Shown here in pieces: positions 18,504 through 26,494 of a stretch of 64,000 nt of DNA. Under the pieces are notes generated by a model that was not told where the DNA came from, made no database searches, and saw only the letters and a list, made by a program, of their open reading frames with translations. Origin of the DNA: Thermodesulfovibrio thiophilus DSM 17215 (GTDB lineage Bacteria > Nitrospirota > Thermodesulfovibrionia > Thermodesulfovibrionales > Thermodesulfovibrionaceae); contig NZ_AUIU01000011.1 in assembly GCF_000423865.1 (NCBI RefSeq), positions 186,001 to 250,000 of the forward strand, in the 5' to 3' direction. How positions within the stretch are numbered: the first letter of the stretch is position 1; each line of letters begins with the position of its first letter. The position numbers were made by a program, and so were the translations under genes.

Positions 18504-18944
18504 ATGATTGCGCTACTGCAGAAAGTAAGCCAGGCAGGAGTGAGCGTTAATGGCGAAAAAATCTCAGAAATTAAGAGAGGCCTTCTTGTTTTTCTTGGCG
18601 TGGAAAAAGAGGATTCGGAAAAAGATATCGAATATTTGATAAATAAAATAGTCAACCTCAGAATTTTCGAAGATGATAACTCAAAGATGAATCTTTCAGT
18701 CAAGGATATAAAAGGCGAAATTATGATTGTCTCAGAGTTTACACTTACAGGTGATTGCAAAAAAGGACTTAGACCATCATTTGGTAAAGCAATGCCACCA
18801 GATGAGGCTGAGAAGCTTTATAGTAAATTTGTAGAATTGATGAAAAAAACAGGAATTCCAATAAAAGAAGGTGCTTTCAGAAGTTTTATGCATGTTTTTC
18901 TTATTAATGAAGGTCCTGTAACATTTATACTCAATACGAGGTGA
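18504..18944 (+). CDS. dtd: D-aminoacyl-tRNA deacylase
   Basis: Removes D-amino acids (and glycine from tRNA-Ala) from mischarged tRNAs. The 146 residues are full length. They start with the typical [34 protein letters not shown] corresponds to the family's S-Q-F-T-L motif with Glu in place of Gln. NEGPVTFIL supplies the Gly-cisPro motif. The Gln-to-Glu change is mild but worth noting. No Shine-Dalgarno is visible before ATG. TATATT at 18491-18496 lies 7 nt upstream, so a leaderless start is possible. The CCA-type gene follows after 3 bp. Confidence 0.93.
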   Translation: MIALLQKVSQAGVSVNGEKISEIKRGLLVFLGVEKEDSEKDIEYLINKIVNLRIFEDDNSKMNLSVKDIKGEIMIVSEFTLTGDCKKGLRPSFGKAMPPDEAEKLYSKFVELMKKTGIPIKEGAFRSFMHVFLINEGPVTFILNTR

Positions 18945-18947
18945 GGA

Positions 18948-20195
18948 ATGTTTGATAGTTTAAGGGAGAATAAATATTTCAGAGAGATTGTAAGTTTTTT
19001 AAAACAGGAAAACCTATATGAAAAATCATATCTTGTTGGAGGTAGCGTAAGGGATCTGCTTTTACAAAAACCATTAAAGGATATTGACTTTGCTATAAAG
19101 GCTGATACAATAAAGCTTGCAAGAGAATTTGCAAGACAAACTAATGGTAGCTTTGTTCTTCTTGATGAATTTTTTTCAATTGGTAGAGTTGTAAAAGATG
19201 ATATTACAATTGATTTTGCTGAATTACGAGGTGGTAGTATTGAAGCCGATTTAAGAGAGAGAGATTTTACGATAAATTCAATGGCTGTTCCTTTATCTTT
19301 AGAAAAAATTATAGACCCCTTTGAAGGCATTAAAGACTTGAATAACAAGCTCATAAAAATGGTAAATGAAGAAAATTTAAAAGCAGACCCTTTGAGAGTT
19401 TTAAGAGCATACAGATTTCATGCAACTTTAGATTTTATAATCGAAAACATGACCCATGAGGCGTTGAAAAGAAATGCTTATTTGATGAAACTTACTGCAA
19501 GGGAAAGATTAAAGGATGAACTCTGGAAAATACTGTCAGTGATTGATAGCCTGAAAACAGTAAGGCTTATGGTTGAAGATGAGATATTTAAAGCTATTTT
19601 TAAGCCATCGGAACATCTTCAAATAATATCTGATATAAAAGCGTTTGAACTCATGGAGATGATTTTGAAAGAACCTGAAAAGTTGTTTTCTGTTTCATTG
19701 GATAAAATTATTCAGAAACAATATATTTATATCTGTCTGAAATTTGCAGCAATTTTTGATTTCCAAGTTTCTGAAATGATCAAGCAACTTAAACCTTCAA
19801 AAAAAGAGCAGCGATTTGTTGAAAGCCTGATTGAATCTCATATCAGAATAAGAAATATAGAGACTTTGGTTGATAAAGTGAGATTTATAAGAGATTTTGA
19901 AAAAATACTATATCCTGCTCTTATATATGGAATCAGCAAAGACCCATTAGGATATGCAAGATCATGGTTTTACAGAAGGATTGAAGATTTTTACAGAAAA
20001 GTTTATTTAAAAAATAAGAAGAAACTACCTATTATTAAAGGAGATGAGATTCTGAAACTAGGGTTTGAGCCCTCTCCCATTGTTGGAGAGATTCTTGAAA
20101 GAATAGAGACCCTTGTTCTTGCAGGAAAAATATTTAATAAAGAACAGGCAATACAGGAAATTAAAAAGAGATATCTTTTAACCAGACAAGAGTAG
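18948..20195 (+). CDS. Class II CCA-adding enzyme / poly(A) polymerase-type nucleotidyltransferase
   Basis: A 415-residue tRNA nucleotidyltransferase family protein. The N-terminal palm has YLVGGSVRDLLLQ and KDIDFAI with the metal-binding acidic pair. Then come RERDFTINSMAVPL, the DPLRVLRAYRFHATL motif and the neck/body helices. In class II enzymes these regions choose between CCA addition, CC or A addition and poly(A) synthesis. The sequence alone does not settle which. There is no C-terminal HD or CBS domain. It forms a unit with dtd, joined by 3 bp. Confidence 0.85.
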   Translation: MFDSLRENKYFREIVSFLKQENLYEKSYLVGGSVRDLLLQKPLKDIDFAIKADTIKLAREFARQTNGSFVLLDEFFSIGRVVKDDITIDFAELRGGSIEADLRERDFTINSMAVPLSLEKIIDPFEGIKDLNNKLIKMVNEENLKADPLRVLRAYRFHATLDFIIENMTHEALKRNAYLMKLTARERLKDELWKILSVIDSLKTVRLMVEDEIFKAIFKPSEHLQIISDIKAFELMEMILKEPEKLFSVSLDKIIQKQYIYICLKFAAIFDFQVSEMIKQLKPSKKEQRFVESLIESHIRIRNIETLVDKVRFIRDFEKILYPALIYGISKDPLGYARSWFYRRIEDFYRKVYLKNKKKLPIIKGDEILKLGFEPSPIVGEILERIETLVLAGKIFNKEQAIQEIKKRYLLTRQE

Positions 20196-20216
20196 TTATT
20201 AACTTTGTATATGTTA

Positions 20217-20237
20217 CTGTTTAAAAAATTTAAACAG
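20217..20237. terminator. Perfect 9-bp inverted repeat between convergent genes
   Basis: CTGTTTAAA (20217-20225) and TTTAAACAG (20229-20237) form a perfect 9-bp stem with an AAA loop. It sits midway between the CCA-type gene (+) and the SLC13 gene (-). The stem is A/T-rich and the T tract is short, so a bidirectional terminator is likely but not certain. Confidence 0.45.
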
Positions 20238-20266
20238 AGCTAATTAATTTAAATATCTCAAAGAGT

Positions 20267-21691
20267 TTATAATATTCCGATAATAGACCAGTAAAACACA
20301 GAAAAAAGGGCAACTGGAATAGCAGTTATAGTTTGTACCAGTGCTACTTTTGTAAGTTGTTTAAGCGTAAACCCCTCACCCTTTGTCATACCATAAACTA
20401 TCACAGCTGGTTGACACTGATATGGGAATATAAAATATCGGAACAATAACAAAAACAAAGCAACAAACAATGTTGGATTAACTCCGATATTATTGGAAAG
20501 TGACACGAGGGATGGTAATAAGACAGCAGCTAAAATATAGGGATTTACAATAACTATTGCCAGTAAAAAAAATAACACTGTAACAACCAGGCTTAGGAGA
20601 TAAAGGTTTCCGGTTACTGGGTATATTATCGGAATCAGCATATCAGTTATCCATTTAGCAATTGCGTATTTACTCATCAAACTGGCTATGGTTAGAATAC
20701 CGCCCATCCAGATAATAGTTGGCCAATCAAGTTTTTTAATATCTGCTGAGCTTAAAATACCAATCCCGGGTGAAGCCATTAAAGATGCTACAAAAATGCA
20801 ACTCACCCACAGGGGAATTTTAGTCCAGCTTGATGTGGCCCAGAGCAAAATTGCAATTACTGCTAGTATTAAAATACGCTTTTCTTTTTCTGTTAAAGTT
20901 GGAGGTAAAGCTTTAAGCTCTTTAAGAATAACATCTTTTGAAATAACCTTATTTCTGGGTTTGAACATATGTATTATTATTTGCCATGTAATCAATGTTG
21001 CTAAGATTGATATTGCTCCTATTAGAATGAACCAGCCAGCATAAGAGGTATAGTGGTTGTATTGAGGCATTGATCTGGTTAGCACACCAAGTATTATTAT
21101 GTTGGCAACTGAACCTGTTGGAAGCAGACCTGCTGTTGTCCATCCACCAAACATGGCACTTAATGTCAGGCCAGCTTTAGCTGGTCCATTTTTCTGTTTT
21201 TCCATCTCTTTTCCAATACTTAAAGCTATTGGTAATAAAATTACTGATTTAGCTACTGAAGACGGAATTATAAAAGTAAGGACTAAACCAACAAGCAAAA
21301 ATCCCAGGATAAGACTGCTGTAAGTTGCAGAGATATGTGAAAGCAATAACAGTGAAAGACGGTGCCCAATCCCGGATACCTGAATTGCGAGTCCAAACAT
21401 AAAAATCCCTATCACAGCAACCCAGGTTGGACTACTGAATCCTCCGAGAATATCTGTAACAGGAACTCCGGCAAAGTACATAAAAGGCATTATTAACAAC
21501 GTAGAGGCAAAAGGTGGAATAGGCTCAAAAATCCACATAACAACTACAAATAAAATAATCCCGAAAATACGAGCATCTAATTCAGGTAATCCAACAGGAA
21601 TAAAGCAAAAAATAATCAGCACTGTTGTTGAAACTGTCCAGCCTATCAGATTTTTGTAATTACTTATTTTATTAATGCATTTTAAATTCAT
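20267..21691 (-). CDS. SLC13/DASS-family anion symporter
   Basis: A 474-residue inner-membrane carrier with about 11-12 hydrophobic helices. Recognisable blocks are RIFGIILFVVVMWIFEPIPP, FIIPSSVAKSVILLPIA (the helix-hairpin SNT-like region), GPAKAGLTLSAMFGGWTT and DWPTIIWMGGILTIASLM. DASS carriers couple Na+ to dicarboxylates or sulfate. A dicarboxylate or sulfate substrate fits a sulfate-reducing lifestyle, but nothing here decides it. No Shine-Dalgarno precedes the ATG. It stands alone at the edge of the accessory region. Confidence 0.82.
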   Translation of the reverse strand: MNLKCINKISNYKNLIGWTVSTTVLIIFCFIPVGLPELDARIFGIILFVVVMWIFEPIPPFASTLLIMPFMYFAGVPVTDILGGFSSPTWVAVIGIFMFGLAIQVSGIGHRLSLLLLSHISATYSSLILGFLLVGLVLTFIIPSSVAKSVILLPIALSIGKEMEKQKNGPAKAGLTLSAMFGGWTTAGLLPTGSVANIIILGVLTRSMPQYNHYTSYAGWFILIGAISILATLITWQIIIHMFKPRNKVISKDVILKELKALPPTLTEKEKRILILAVIAILLWATSSWTKIPLWVSCIFVASLMASPGIGILSSADIKKLDWPTIIWMGGILTIASLMSKYAIAKWITDMLIPIIYPVTGNLYLLSLVVTVLFFLLAIVIVNPYILAAVLLPSLVSLSNNIGVNPTLFVALFLLLFRYFIFPYQCQPAVIVYGMTKGEGFTLKQLTKVALVQTITAIPVALFSVFYWSIIGIL

Positions 21692-21844
21692 TGCAAATTT
21701 TTTATATGTGAATAATAAATATTCGCCTTTTATTTTGTAATATAATTCTCTGATTTTTGCTATGTCAAATGTAGTATAGAGTTGAGAGATTTAAAATTTT
21801 AAAATATTTCTAGATGAGCATATTAAGGGCAATTAATAATTTAA

Positions 21845-21970
21845 CGTGAGAACTGCTCAGGAGCTATTGAGCCATATGGCTATGGAAATGATGATTTTAC
21901 TTGGTGGACGGTAGGGGAGTCGAACTATTGTTATAAGGCAGTTGTCAATAAAATTGTATTTATTCTCTAA
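21845..21970 (+). pseudogene. Short protein-like relic (unidentified)
   Basis: A 41-codon frame with no start codon, opening right after a stop at 21842. It reads NCSGAIEPYGYGNDDFTWWT and, further on, SNYCYKAVV before ending in TAA at 21968. The Trp/Tyr/Cys-rich composition is unlike translated non-coding A/T-rich DNA, so it may be a remnant of a gene or mobile element. The 17-bp inverted repeat (21937-21953) lies inside it. I do not recognise the family. Confidence 0.3.
21937..21953 (+). repeat. Left copy of 17-bp inverted repeat
   Basis: GGCAGTTGTCAATAAAA. An exact reverse-complement copy occurs at 24498-24514, so the two face each other about 2.5 kb apart, as terminal inverted repeats would. 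Between them lie the transposase-like relic, the SH3 gene and the broken cytochrome. Confidence 0.6.
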
Positions 21971-22165
21971 ATCTGGAATTCAGGATCTGTCTAATTTCAT
22001 ATAGCACCTCTTTTGATACAGTAAGGGTTTTCTCCATATACCCAGGGTTATTCTGTTTACAATAACATAGATAGAAATCTCAGCTGTTTTAACTGACTGA
22101 AAATATCCACCATGATTGACTGCATAAGGGTTCAAATGCATTCACTGCCTCCTCATAGTTGTTGA

Positions 22166-22414
22166 TTAATTTGATCCTGTTTCTTCGTTAAATCTGGAGA
22201 CATTTTCCTTTGTAGAGATTATGAGTAGCAGCCTTTTTAATCCCCTTCCAATTAAGTCATTAAGTATTTTTAAAGTATTTTTAGCCAGTCCCCTTTCTTC
22301 TCTGATCCCCAATATACATAATATCCAAAGAAATCTTTCCTGAGATTCATATCCATCCCTTGATATCGTGCTTAATGTAAAAAGAATATGGCTGATGTGG
22401 TAGTTGCCCTTCAT
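22166..22414 (-). pseudogene. Transposase-like fragment (IS256/mutator type suspected)
   Basis: An 82-codon minus-strand frame with no proper start. The stretch ILGIREERGLAKNTLKILN followed by DLIGRGLKRLLLIIS resembles the middle of IS256-type transposases, where a GI/LGV...W...L.DL..RGL..LLLIISD pattern precedes the second catalytic Asp. Here the Asp position is Thr-Lys, and the frame stops soon after. No catalytic DDE set is complete, so it is a dead fragment. The adjacent frame 22347-22547 is low-complexity and not recognisable. Family assignment is tentative. Confidence 0.4.
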
Positions 22415-22534
22415 GAACCAAAATACGCTTTTTTAGATACAATCCCTTAATCGGTTTTTTAAAAAATATCTTTTGCCAGATAAAAAAGAAGTTAACAAAT
22501 TCAATACAATTATGATCAAAACTCAAATAATTTA

Positions 22535-23008
22535 TTATGGTATCCATAAATAACTTTTATGAATCCACCCTGAGTCACCCCACTGATCTTGAAATTTTAC
22601 CCAGTTTCCTTGAATTTTTATTACTTTAAAGGAATAATATTTTTCTACAAAACCTAATTTAGAGTACTTTGTGGAAGGTCCGCCTCTTACGTTGACTTTT
22701 TTTGCTTTGACAACTCCGCATTTTATCTGATCTGACACAAGACTTCTATGAACCCAGTTAACATCTCCATCCACATCTTTAACAGCATACCAATTTCTAT
22801 CTAAACTCAGTCCAACTTTAACAAGAGGCATATATTTACCAACTGTCCATGCTTTTTTGTAGCTCGTGCTAGGACATAATCTTATATTTGCCGACTCTGT
22901 TTTTATACACAGAGCTTCAGAAAAGTTTGTAAAAACAAAAATAGTTATAACTATCAATAAAGTTTTTATGTTTATAAGCTTTGAAGTTGAAAAATAGTTT
23001 GTTAACAT
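22535..23008 (-). CDS. Secreted protein with two bacterial SH3 domains
   Basis: A 157-residue exported protein. A signal peptide spans about residues 10-32 (LLIVITIFVFTNFSEA), with two SH3b domains after it: ALCIKTESANIRLCPSTSYK...WVHRSLV and KAKKVNVRGGPSTKYSKLGF...SGWIHKSYL. Bacterial SH3 domains of this type usually bind peptidoglycan peptides. AGGAGGAG stands 4-5 nt before ATG at 23008, preferred over an upstream TTG that adds 11 residues. It sits alone among relics, yet the frame and ribosome binding site are intact, so it is probably functional. Confidence 0.8.
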   Translation of the reverse strand: MLTNYFSTSKLINIKTLLIVITIFVFTNFSEALCIKTESANIRLCPSTSYKKAWTVGKYMPLVKVGLSLDRNWYAVKDVDGDVNWVHRSLVSDQIKCGVVKAKKVNVRGGPSTKYSKLGFVEKYYSFKVIKIQGNWVKFQDQWGDSGWIHKSYLWIP

Positions 23009-23229
23009 CACTCCTCCTACTGCAAATAGATTTTTCAACAAAAGTTTGAAAATAATTGTTTAATATTAGTAGAAAAATATTTCAAGATAAAATGGTCAGA
23101 TTATATGTAATTTAAAAGTATAATAGTAGAATTCAATTGAGTTTATCAACTTGGATTATGGCAGCATTAGTCCAGAGTGTAGTCTTAGCAACCACTTTTT
23201 TAAATTAATGACAATAATAGGAAATTTAA

Positions 23230-24401
23230 ATATTACAGGTAAAACTTAATCCTGATCATAAGTTCTACTATACGCAAGATCAATAATAGGAACACCAAGA
23301 ACTTTAGATGCATTCAGCAGAATGATTAAGAACTATCTTCTCAGCGATCAATGGAAGTATGCAGGGGTAAAGAAAATTGAAGATATCAAAATAGAACATC
23401 TTATGCCCTGTCTTGAATGCCACCTTCCTCAGACTAAGTTTGCAACAGATGATGTGGCGGTGGAAATAGCAAAAGCTGCGGTTAATGGTGATTTAAACAC
23501 CCTTAGCAAGCTTTCCATAAACTGCCTTGTATGCCACCATGATAAGGCAATTATTCATCAATGGGTTGATGGCCCTCCAGAGGACAATGTCATATACGGT
23601 AATAAATCAGGAAAGCATGAAGGTGTTTCATATTACAGCATGATTAAAAAGAGTCCGGTTCTTCAGGAGTCCATCTTCTGCGGGCAGTGTCATGGTCTGG
23701 GGCCTGGTTTTCATTATCCAAATCCTGTCCACTGTGCCATGTTGTATGGAAGCTATCTTAATGCATATATTCCAAGCGGAGGAACAAAAACCTGTCAGGA
23801 CTGTCACATGGAAAAGGGACACTTTATGTCAGCTTATAGTGACAGTGATATGGCTAAAAAGGCAGTAAGAGTGGACGTAGAAACGCTTGCGTATTATTTT
23901 CATCCAAAGGCTTTTGAGTGGACACCACTTGCGGTTGTAACTGTTCGCATGACTTGTAATGCCGGGCACAGAATTCCAGATGGCTGACCCACTCCGAATC
24001 GGCTGGTCCTGGATGTGACCGCAAAAACAAAGGATGGGAAAGAGATATTCCGTGAATCAAAAATTTATATGCCACAGGCTTTAAGTTATGGACGGGGCAA
24101 TTTCATGTGGTCTGATGGAGCTTACCGGGGTTGGAAAAGCGCAATTATTAGAGACACCTCACTTCAGCCTTTACAAACCAGGATAGAAACCTTTGAGATT
24201 CCATTTCCTCTTGAAGTCTTAGAAAAGGATGGTAAAAAGCAAAGAATAGTTAAATATGAAGAAATGAATGTGACAATTCAGCTGTGGTATCTACCGATTG
24301 GAGGTGATCCAAAACTTGGAACACCAGGAAAAACTCAGTTTTTGTTTTATGAGACAACTAAAAATATAAAGCTAAAACCAAGAGATTCTTATATACAGTA
24401 A
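23230..24401 (+). pseudogene. Multihaem c-type cytochrome relic, ExtKL-like, with in-frame TGA
   Basis: Coding similarity starts near 23230 in one frame (VKLNPDHKFYYTQDQ). It shifts by one base near 23281-23284 (IIGTPRTLDAFSRMIKNY), so a frameshift is likely. The main frame then carries four CxxCH haem sites (CLECH, CLVCH, CGQCH, CQDCH). At 23985 a TGA interrupts GHRIPDG-TGA-PTPNRLVLDV. The same frame continues for 138 codons to 24401, ending in LWYLPIGGDPKLGTPGKTQF. No signal peptide or start is seen. From memory, an NCBI family named multihaem cytochrome (seleno)protein ExtKL has a Sec codon, which would explain the TGA; the frameshift and missing 5' end still point to a dead copy. Confidence 0.7.
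23988..24017 (+). other. Possible SECIS-like hairpin after the TGA
   Basis: Directly after TGA (23985-23987), CACTCC (23990-23995) can pair with GGA-T-GTG (24011-24017, one bulged T). This leaves a loop that contains CTGGTCC, with a smaller GG/CC pairing inside (24001-24002 with 24008-24009). Bacterial SECIS elements are hairpins at about this distance with G in the apical loop. The stem is modest and folding was done by eye. Confidence 0.3.
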
Positions 24402-24413
24402 ATTAAAATGAAT

Positions 24414-24443
24414 ACCGTGGCGACTATGATCTGTTGCCACGGT
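24414..24443. terminator. Strong hairpin after the cytochrome relic
   Basis: ACCGTGGCGAC (24414-24424) pairs with GTTGCCACGGT (24433-24443): 11 bp including one G-U, with an 8-nt loop. It is the most GC-rich hairpin in the region and lies 12 bp after the relic's stop codon. The following T run is short (TTT), so termination would be moderate. It marks the 3' end of the former transcription unit. Confidence 0.6.
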
Positions 24444-24497
24444 TTAATGTGATTGTTTCATTGAAAATTGACAATTTAATTTATCGTTAATTCAGAT

Positions 24498-24514
24498 TTT
24501 TATTGACAACTGCC
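24498..24514 (-). repeat. Right copy of 17-bp inverted repeat
   Basis: The plus strand reads TTTTATTGACAACTGCC, the exact reverse complement of 21937-21953. Outside it (24515 onward) begins the minus-strand insertion-sequence relic. Inside it lies the terminator of the cytochrome relic. No flanking target duplication could be confirmed by eye. Confidence 0.6.
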
Positions 24515-24577
24515 AGAAGAGATGACATATCTGGCTGGAAGAAGGACTACTACACTCTTCTTCATTAACTTCATCTC

Positions 24578-24673
24578 CTATTTCATCTCTTCCCAGAATG
24601 ATTCATAAAAATTTTGCTTGAATTCTTTCCATAAATCTGATAACCGTAACTCTACAAGTGTTTTCTCTTTCTT
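24578..24673 (-). pseudogene. Transposase N-terminal relic with mutated start
   Basis: Minus-strand frame of 31 codons ending in TAG: KEKTLVELRLSDLWKEFKQ then NFYESFWEEMK. The frame continues in-phase past the stop (EMKLMKKSVVVLL). AAAAAAGGAGG stands 8 nt before an AAG codon at 24673. An ATG there would give an ideal start, so the start codon looks mutated to AAG. Distal sequence (plus strand 24748-24771: TTTTACACAAAATATTTT) resembles IS256-type termini. The element type is an inference; the frame is clearly protein-like but dead. Confidence 0.38.
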
Positions 24674-24731
24674 GGGTGTATCCTCCTTTTTTCTTTACTT
24701 TACTGTTGTTTGAACAATACAGGATACACCC
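24674..24731 (-). promoter_or_regulatory. Long-range hairpin sequestering a Shine-Dalgarno
   Basis: GGGTGTATCCT (24674-24684) and AGGATACACCC (24721-24731) are perfect 11-bp inverted repeats. In the minus-strand transcript the downstream arm contains the GGAGGATACACCC ribosome binding region of the transposase relic, so the stem would hide it. Insertion sequences commonly use such hairpins to block translation of messages entering from outside. The remaining loop contains TTGTT/AACAA, which can pair too. Confidence 0.45.
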
Positions 24732-24854
24732 TTTTTGTTCATCTCTTCAATTTTACACAAAATATTTTACTCTACCGAATTCAGTGATTATTACGAAACT
24801 GCTGATAGCAATCATCTGCTATATTTGTTTTAAAATTTTTTATTATTCTTGATT

Positions 24855-24885
24855 TTTAAAGGTAAGTTGATGCCTTGCCTTTAAA
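24855..24885. promoter_or_regulatory. 12-bp dyad overlapping cimA promoter (operator candidate)
   Basis: TTTAAAGGTAAG (24855-24866) and CTTGCCTTTAAA (24874-24885) form a 12-bp dyad with one G-T pair around a 7-nt centre. It ends 8 bp before a consensus TATAAT (24894-24899), so it covers the -35 position. Transcription would begin near 24906, after the dyad, so it would act as DNA (operator) rather than as an mRNA attenuator. The regulator is unknown. Confidence 0.45.
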
Positions 24886-24910
24886 GTACATAATATAATA
24901 TTATTTTAAT

Positions 24911-26494
24911 ATGAATAACCTCGAAATATACGATACAACATTAAGAGATGGTTCACAGGCAGAAGATATATCCTTTTCAGTAGATGATAAACTGAAAATT
25001 ACTGAGAAACTTGATGAACTCGGTATTCATTATATAGAGGGTGGTTGGCCTGGTTCAAATCCAAAAGATGCTGAATATTTTAAAAAGGTTAAAAAGCTTC
25101 AGCTCAACAATGCAGTTATAGTTGCTTTTGGAAGCACACATAGACCAAAAATAAAAGTTGAAAATGACCCGAATGTTAAATCTCTAATAGCATCTGAAAC
25201 AAAAATTTTTACTATTTTTGGTAAAACATGGGATTTTCATGTAACAGAGGCACTTAAAGTATCGCTTGAAGAAAATCTTGAGTTGATTTTTAATACAATT
25301 ACTTTTTTAAAAAAGTATTCTGAGAAAGTATTTTTTGATGCTGAACATTTTTTTGATGGATATAAAAATAATCCCGAGTATGCTCTGAGATGTTTAAAAA
25401 GTGCTGAAGATGCAAAGGCAGACTGTATTATTTTATGCGACACAAACGGAGGAACTCTTCCCAATGATGTTGAAAAAATCATAAGAGAGGTTAAAAGTTC
25501 ATTAAATGTTTCCATAGGTATTCATGCTCACAATGATTCTGACTGTGCTGTTGCTAATAGCATTGTTGCAGTTTTAAATGGAGCTGCTCATGTACAGGGT
25601 ACTGTAAATGGATTTGGTGAAAGATGTGGGAATGCAAATCTTTGTTCTGTGCTTCCGAATCTACAGTTTAAACTTGGATATAAATGCATTGATGGAGAGA
25701 ATTTAAAAAAGCTTACAGAGGTTTCAAGATTTGTTTATGAAATAGCCAACCTTAATCCATTTAAAAGACAACCATTTGTTGGAGAAAGTGCTTTTGCTCA
25801 TAAAGGTGGTGTTCATGTAAGTGCGGTAAGCAAAAGACCAGAGACTTATGAACATATTAAGCCAGAATTGGTTGGAAATCGCCAGAGAATACTGGTTTCT
25901 GATCTTGCCGGAAAAAGTAATATTCTTAAAAAAGCAGAAGAGCTCGGTATTCCTTTACAGCTAATTTCTCCTGAAGTACAGGCAATTGTTAATGCTGTGA
26001 AAACATTGGAAAATGAAGGATATCAATTTGAAAGTGCTGAAGCATCGCTTGAACTATTGTTCAGAAAAACCCTTGGATTAAAAAGAAAATTTTTCGATTT
26101 GATAGGATTTAGAGTCATAGATGAAAAAAGAAGTAATAATTATTTTACTCCAAGTGAAGCAACAATAATGGTAAAGGTTGGTAGAAGAATTGAACATACT
26201 GCTGCTACAGGAAATGGTCCTGTTAATGCACTTGATAATGCGTTAAGAAAAGCCCTTGAGAAATTTTATCCTGAACTGAAAAAAGTAAAACTTAAAGATT
26301 ACAAAGTAAGAGTAGTTAATTCAGGTAAAGGTACTGCTTCAAAAGTCAGAGTTCTTATAGAGTCAGGTGATGAAAAAAGTGTATGGAGCACTGTGGGAGT
26401 ATCTGAAAACATAATTGAAGCATCATGGCAGGCTATTGTTGATAGCATTGAGTATAAACTTTGCAGAGAAAAATTAAAAAAAGGAGAAATATAA
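24911..26494 (+). CDS. cimA: (R)-citramalate synthase
   Basis: Condenses pyruvate and acetyl-CoA to citramalate, opening the threonine-independent isoleucine route. The 527 residues: an HMGL-like TIM barrel ([19 protein letters not shown] with catalytic Arg-Asp, [49 protein letters not shown]), then linker helices and a C-terminal LeuA dimer/allosteric domain. DCAVANS and [10 protein letters not shown] match the CimA (TIGR00977) rather than LeuA branch. No Shine-Dalgarno precedes ATG. The predicted transcript would have about 5 nt of leader. It heads cimA-hisI-HIT-Nudix. Confidence 0.92.
   Translation: MNNLEIYDTTLRDGSQAEDISFSVDDKLKITEKLDELGIHYIEGGWPGSNPKDAEYFKKVKKLQLNNAVIVAFGSTHRPKIKVENDPNVKSLIASETKIFTIFGKTWDFHVTEALKVSLEENLELIFNTITFLKKYSEKVFFDAEHFFDGYKNNPEYALRCLKSAEDAKADCIILCDTNGGTLPNDVEKIIREVKSSLNVSIGIHAHNDSDCAVANSIVAVLNGAAHVQGTVNGFGERCGNANLCSVLPNLQFKLGYKCIDGENLKKLTEVSRFVYEIANLNPFKRQPFVGESAFAHKGGVHVSAVSKRPETYEHIKPELVGNRQRILVSDLAGKSNILKKAEELGIPLQLISPEVQAIVNAVKTLENEGYQFESAEASLELLFRKTLGLKRKFFDLIGFRVIDEKRSNNYFTPSEATIMVKVGRRIEHTAATGNGPVNALDNALRKALEKFYPELKKVKLKDYKVRVVNSGKGTASKVRVLIESGDEKSVWSTVGVSENIIEASWQAIVDSIEYKLCREKLKKGEI

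Larger units (their letters stand above)
21692..22165. other. Degraded intergenic DNA
   Basis: About 470 bp without an intact gene. The first 150 bp is A/T-rich 5' flank of the SLC13 gene. At 21845-21970 a short plus-strand frame reads like protein but has no start. From 21971 to 22165 I see no coding or structural signal, only the downstream edge of the transposase-like relic that begins at 22166 on the minus strand. Confidence 0.5.

Noticed and set aside
22347-22547. Minus-strand 66-codon ORF
   Set aside because: Phe/Ile/Lys low-complexity frame with no ribosome site and no similarity recognised; kept only as context of the transposase-like relic.
24658-24852. Plus-strand 64-codon hydrophobic ORF
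   Set aside because: Translation of an A/T-rich relic region, no ribosome site, no recognisable protein; the opposite strand explains it better.
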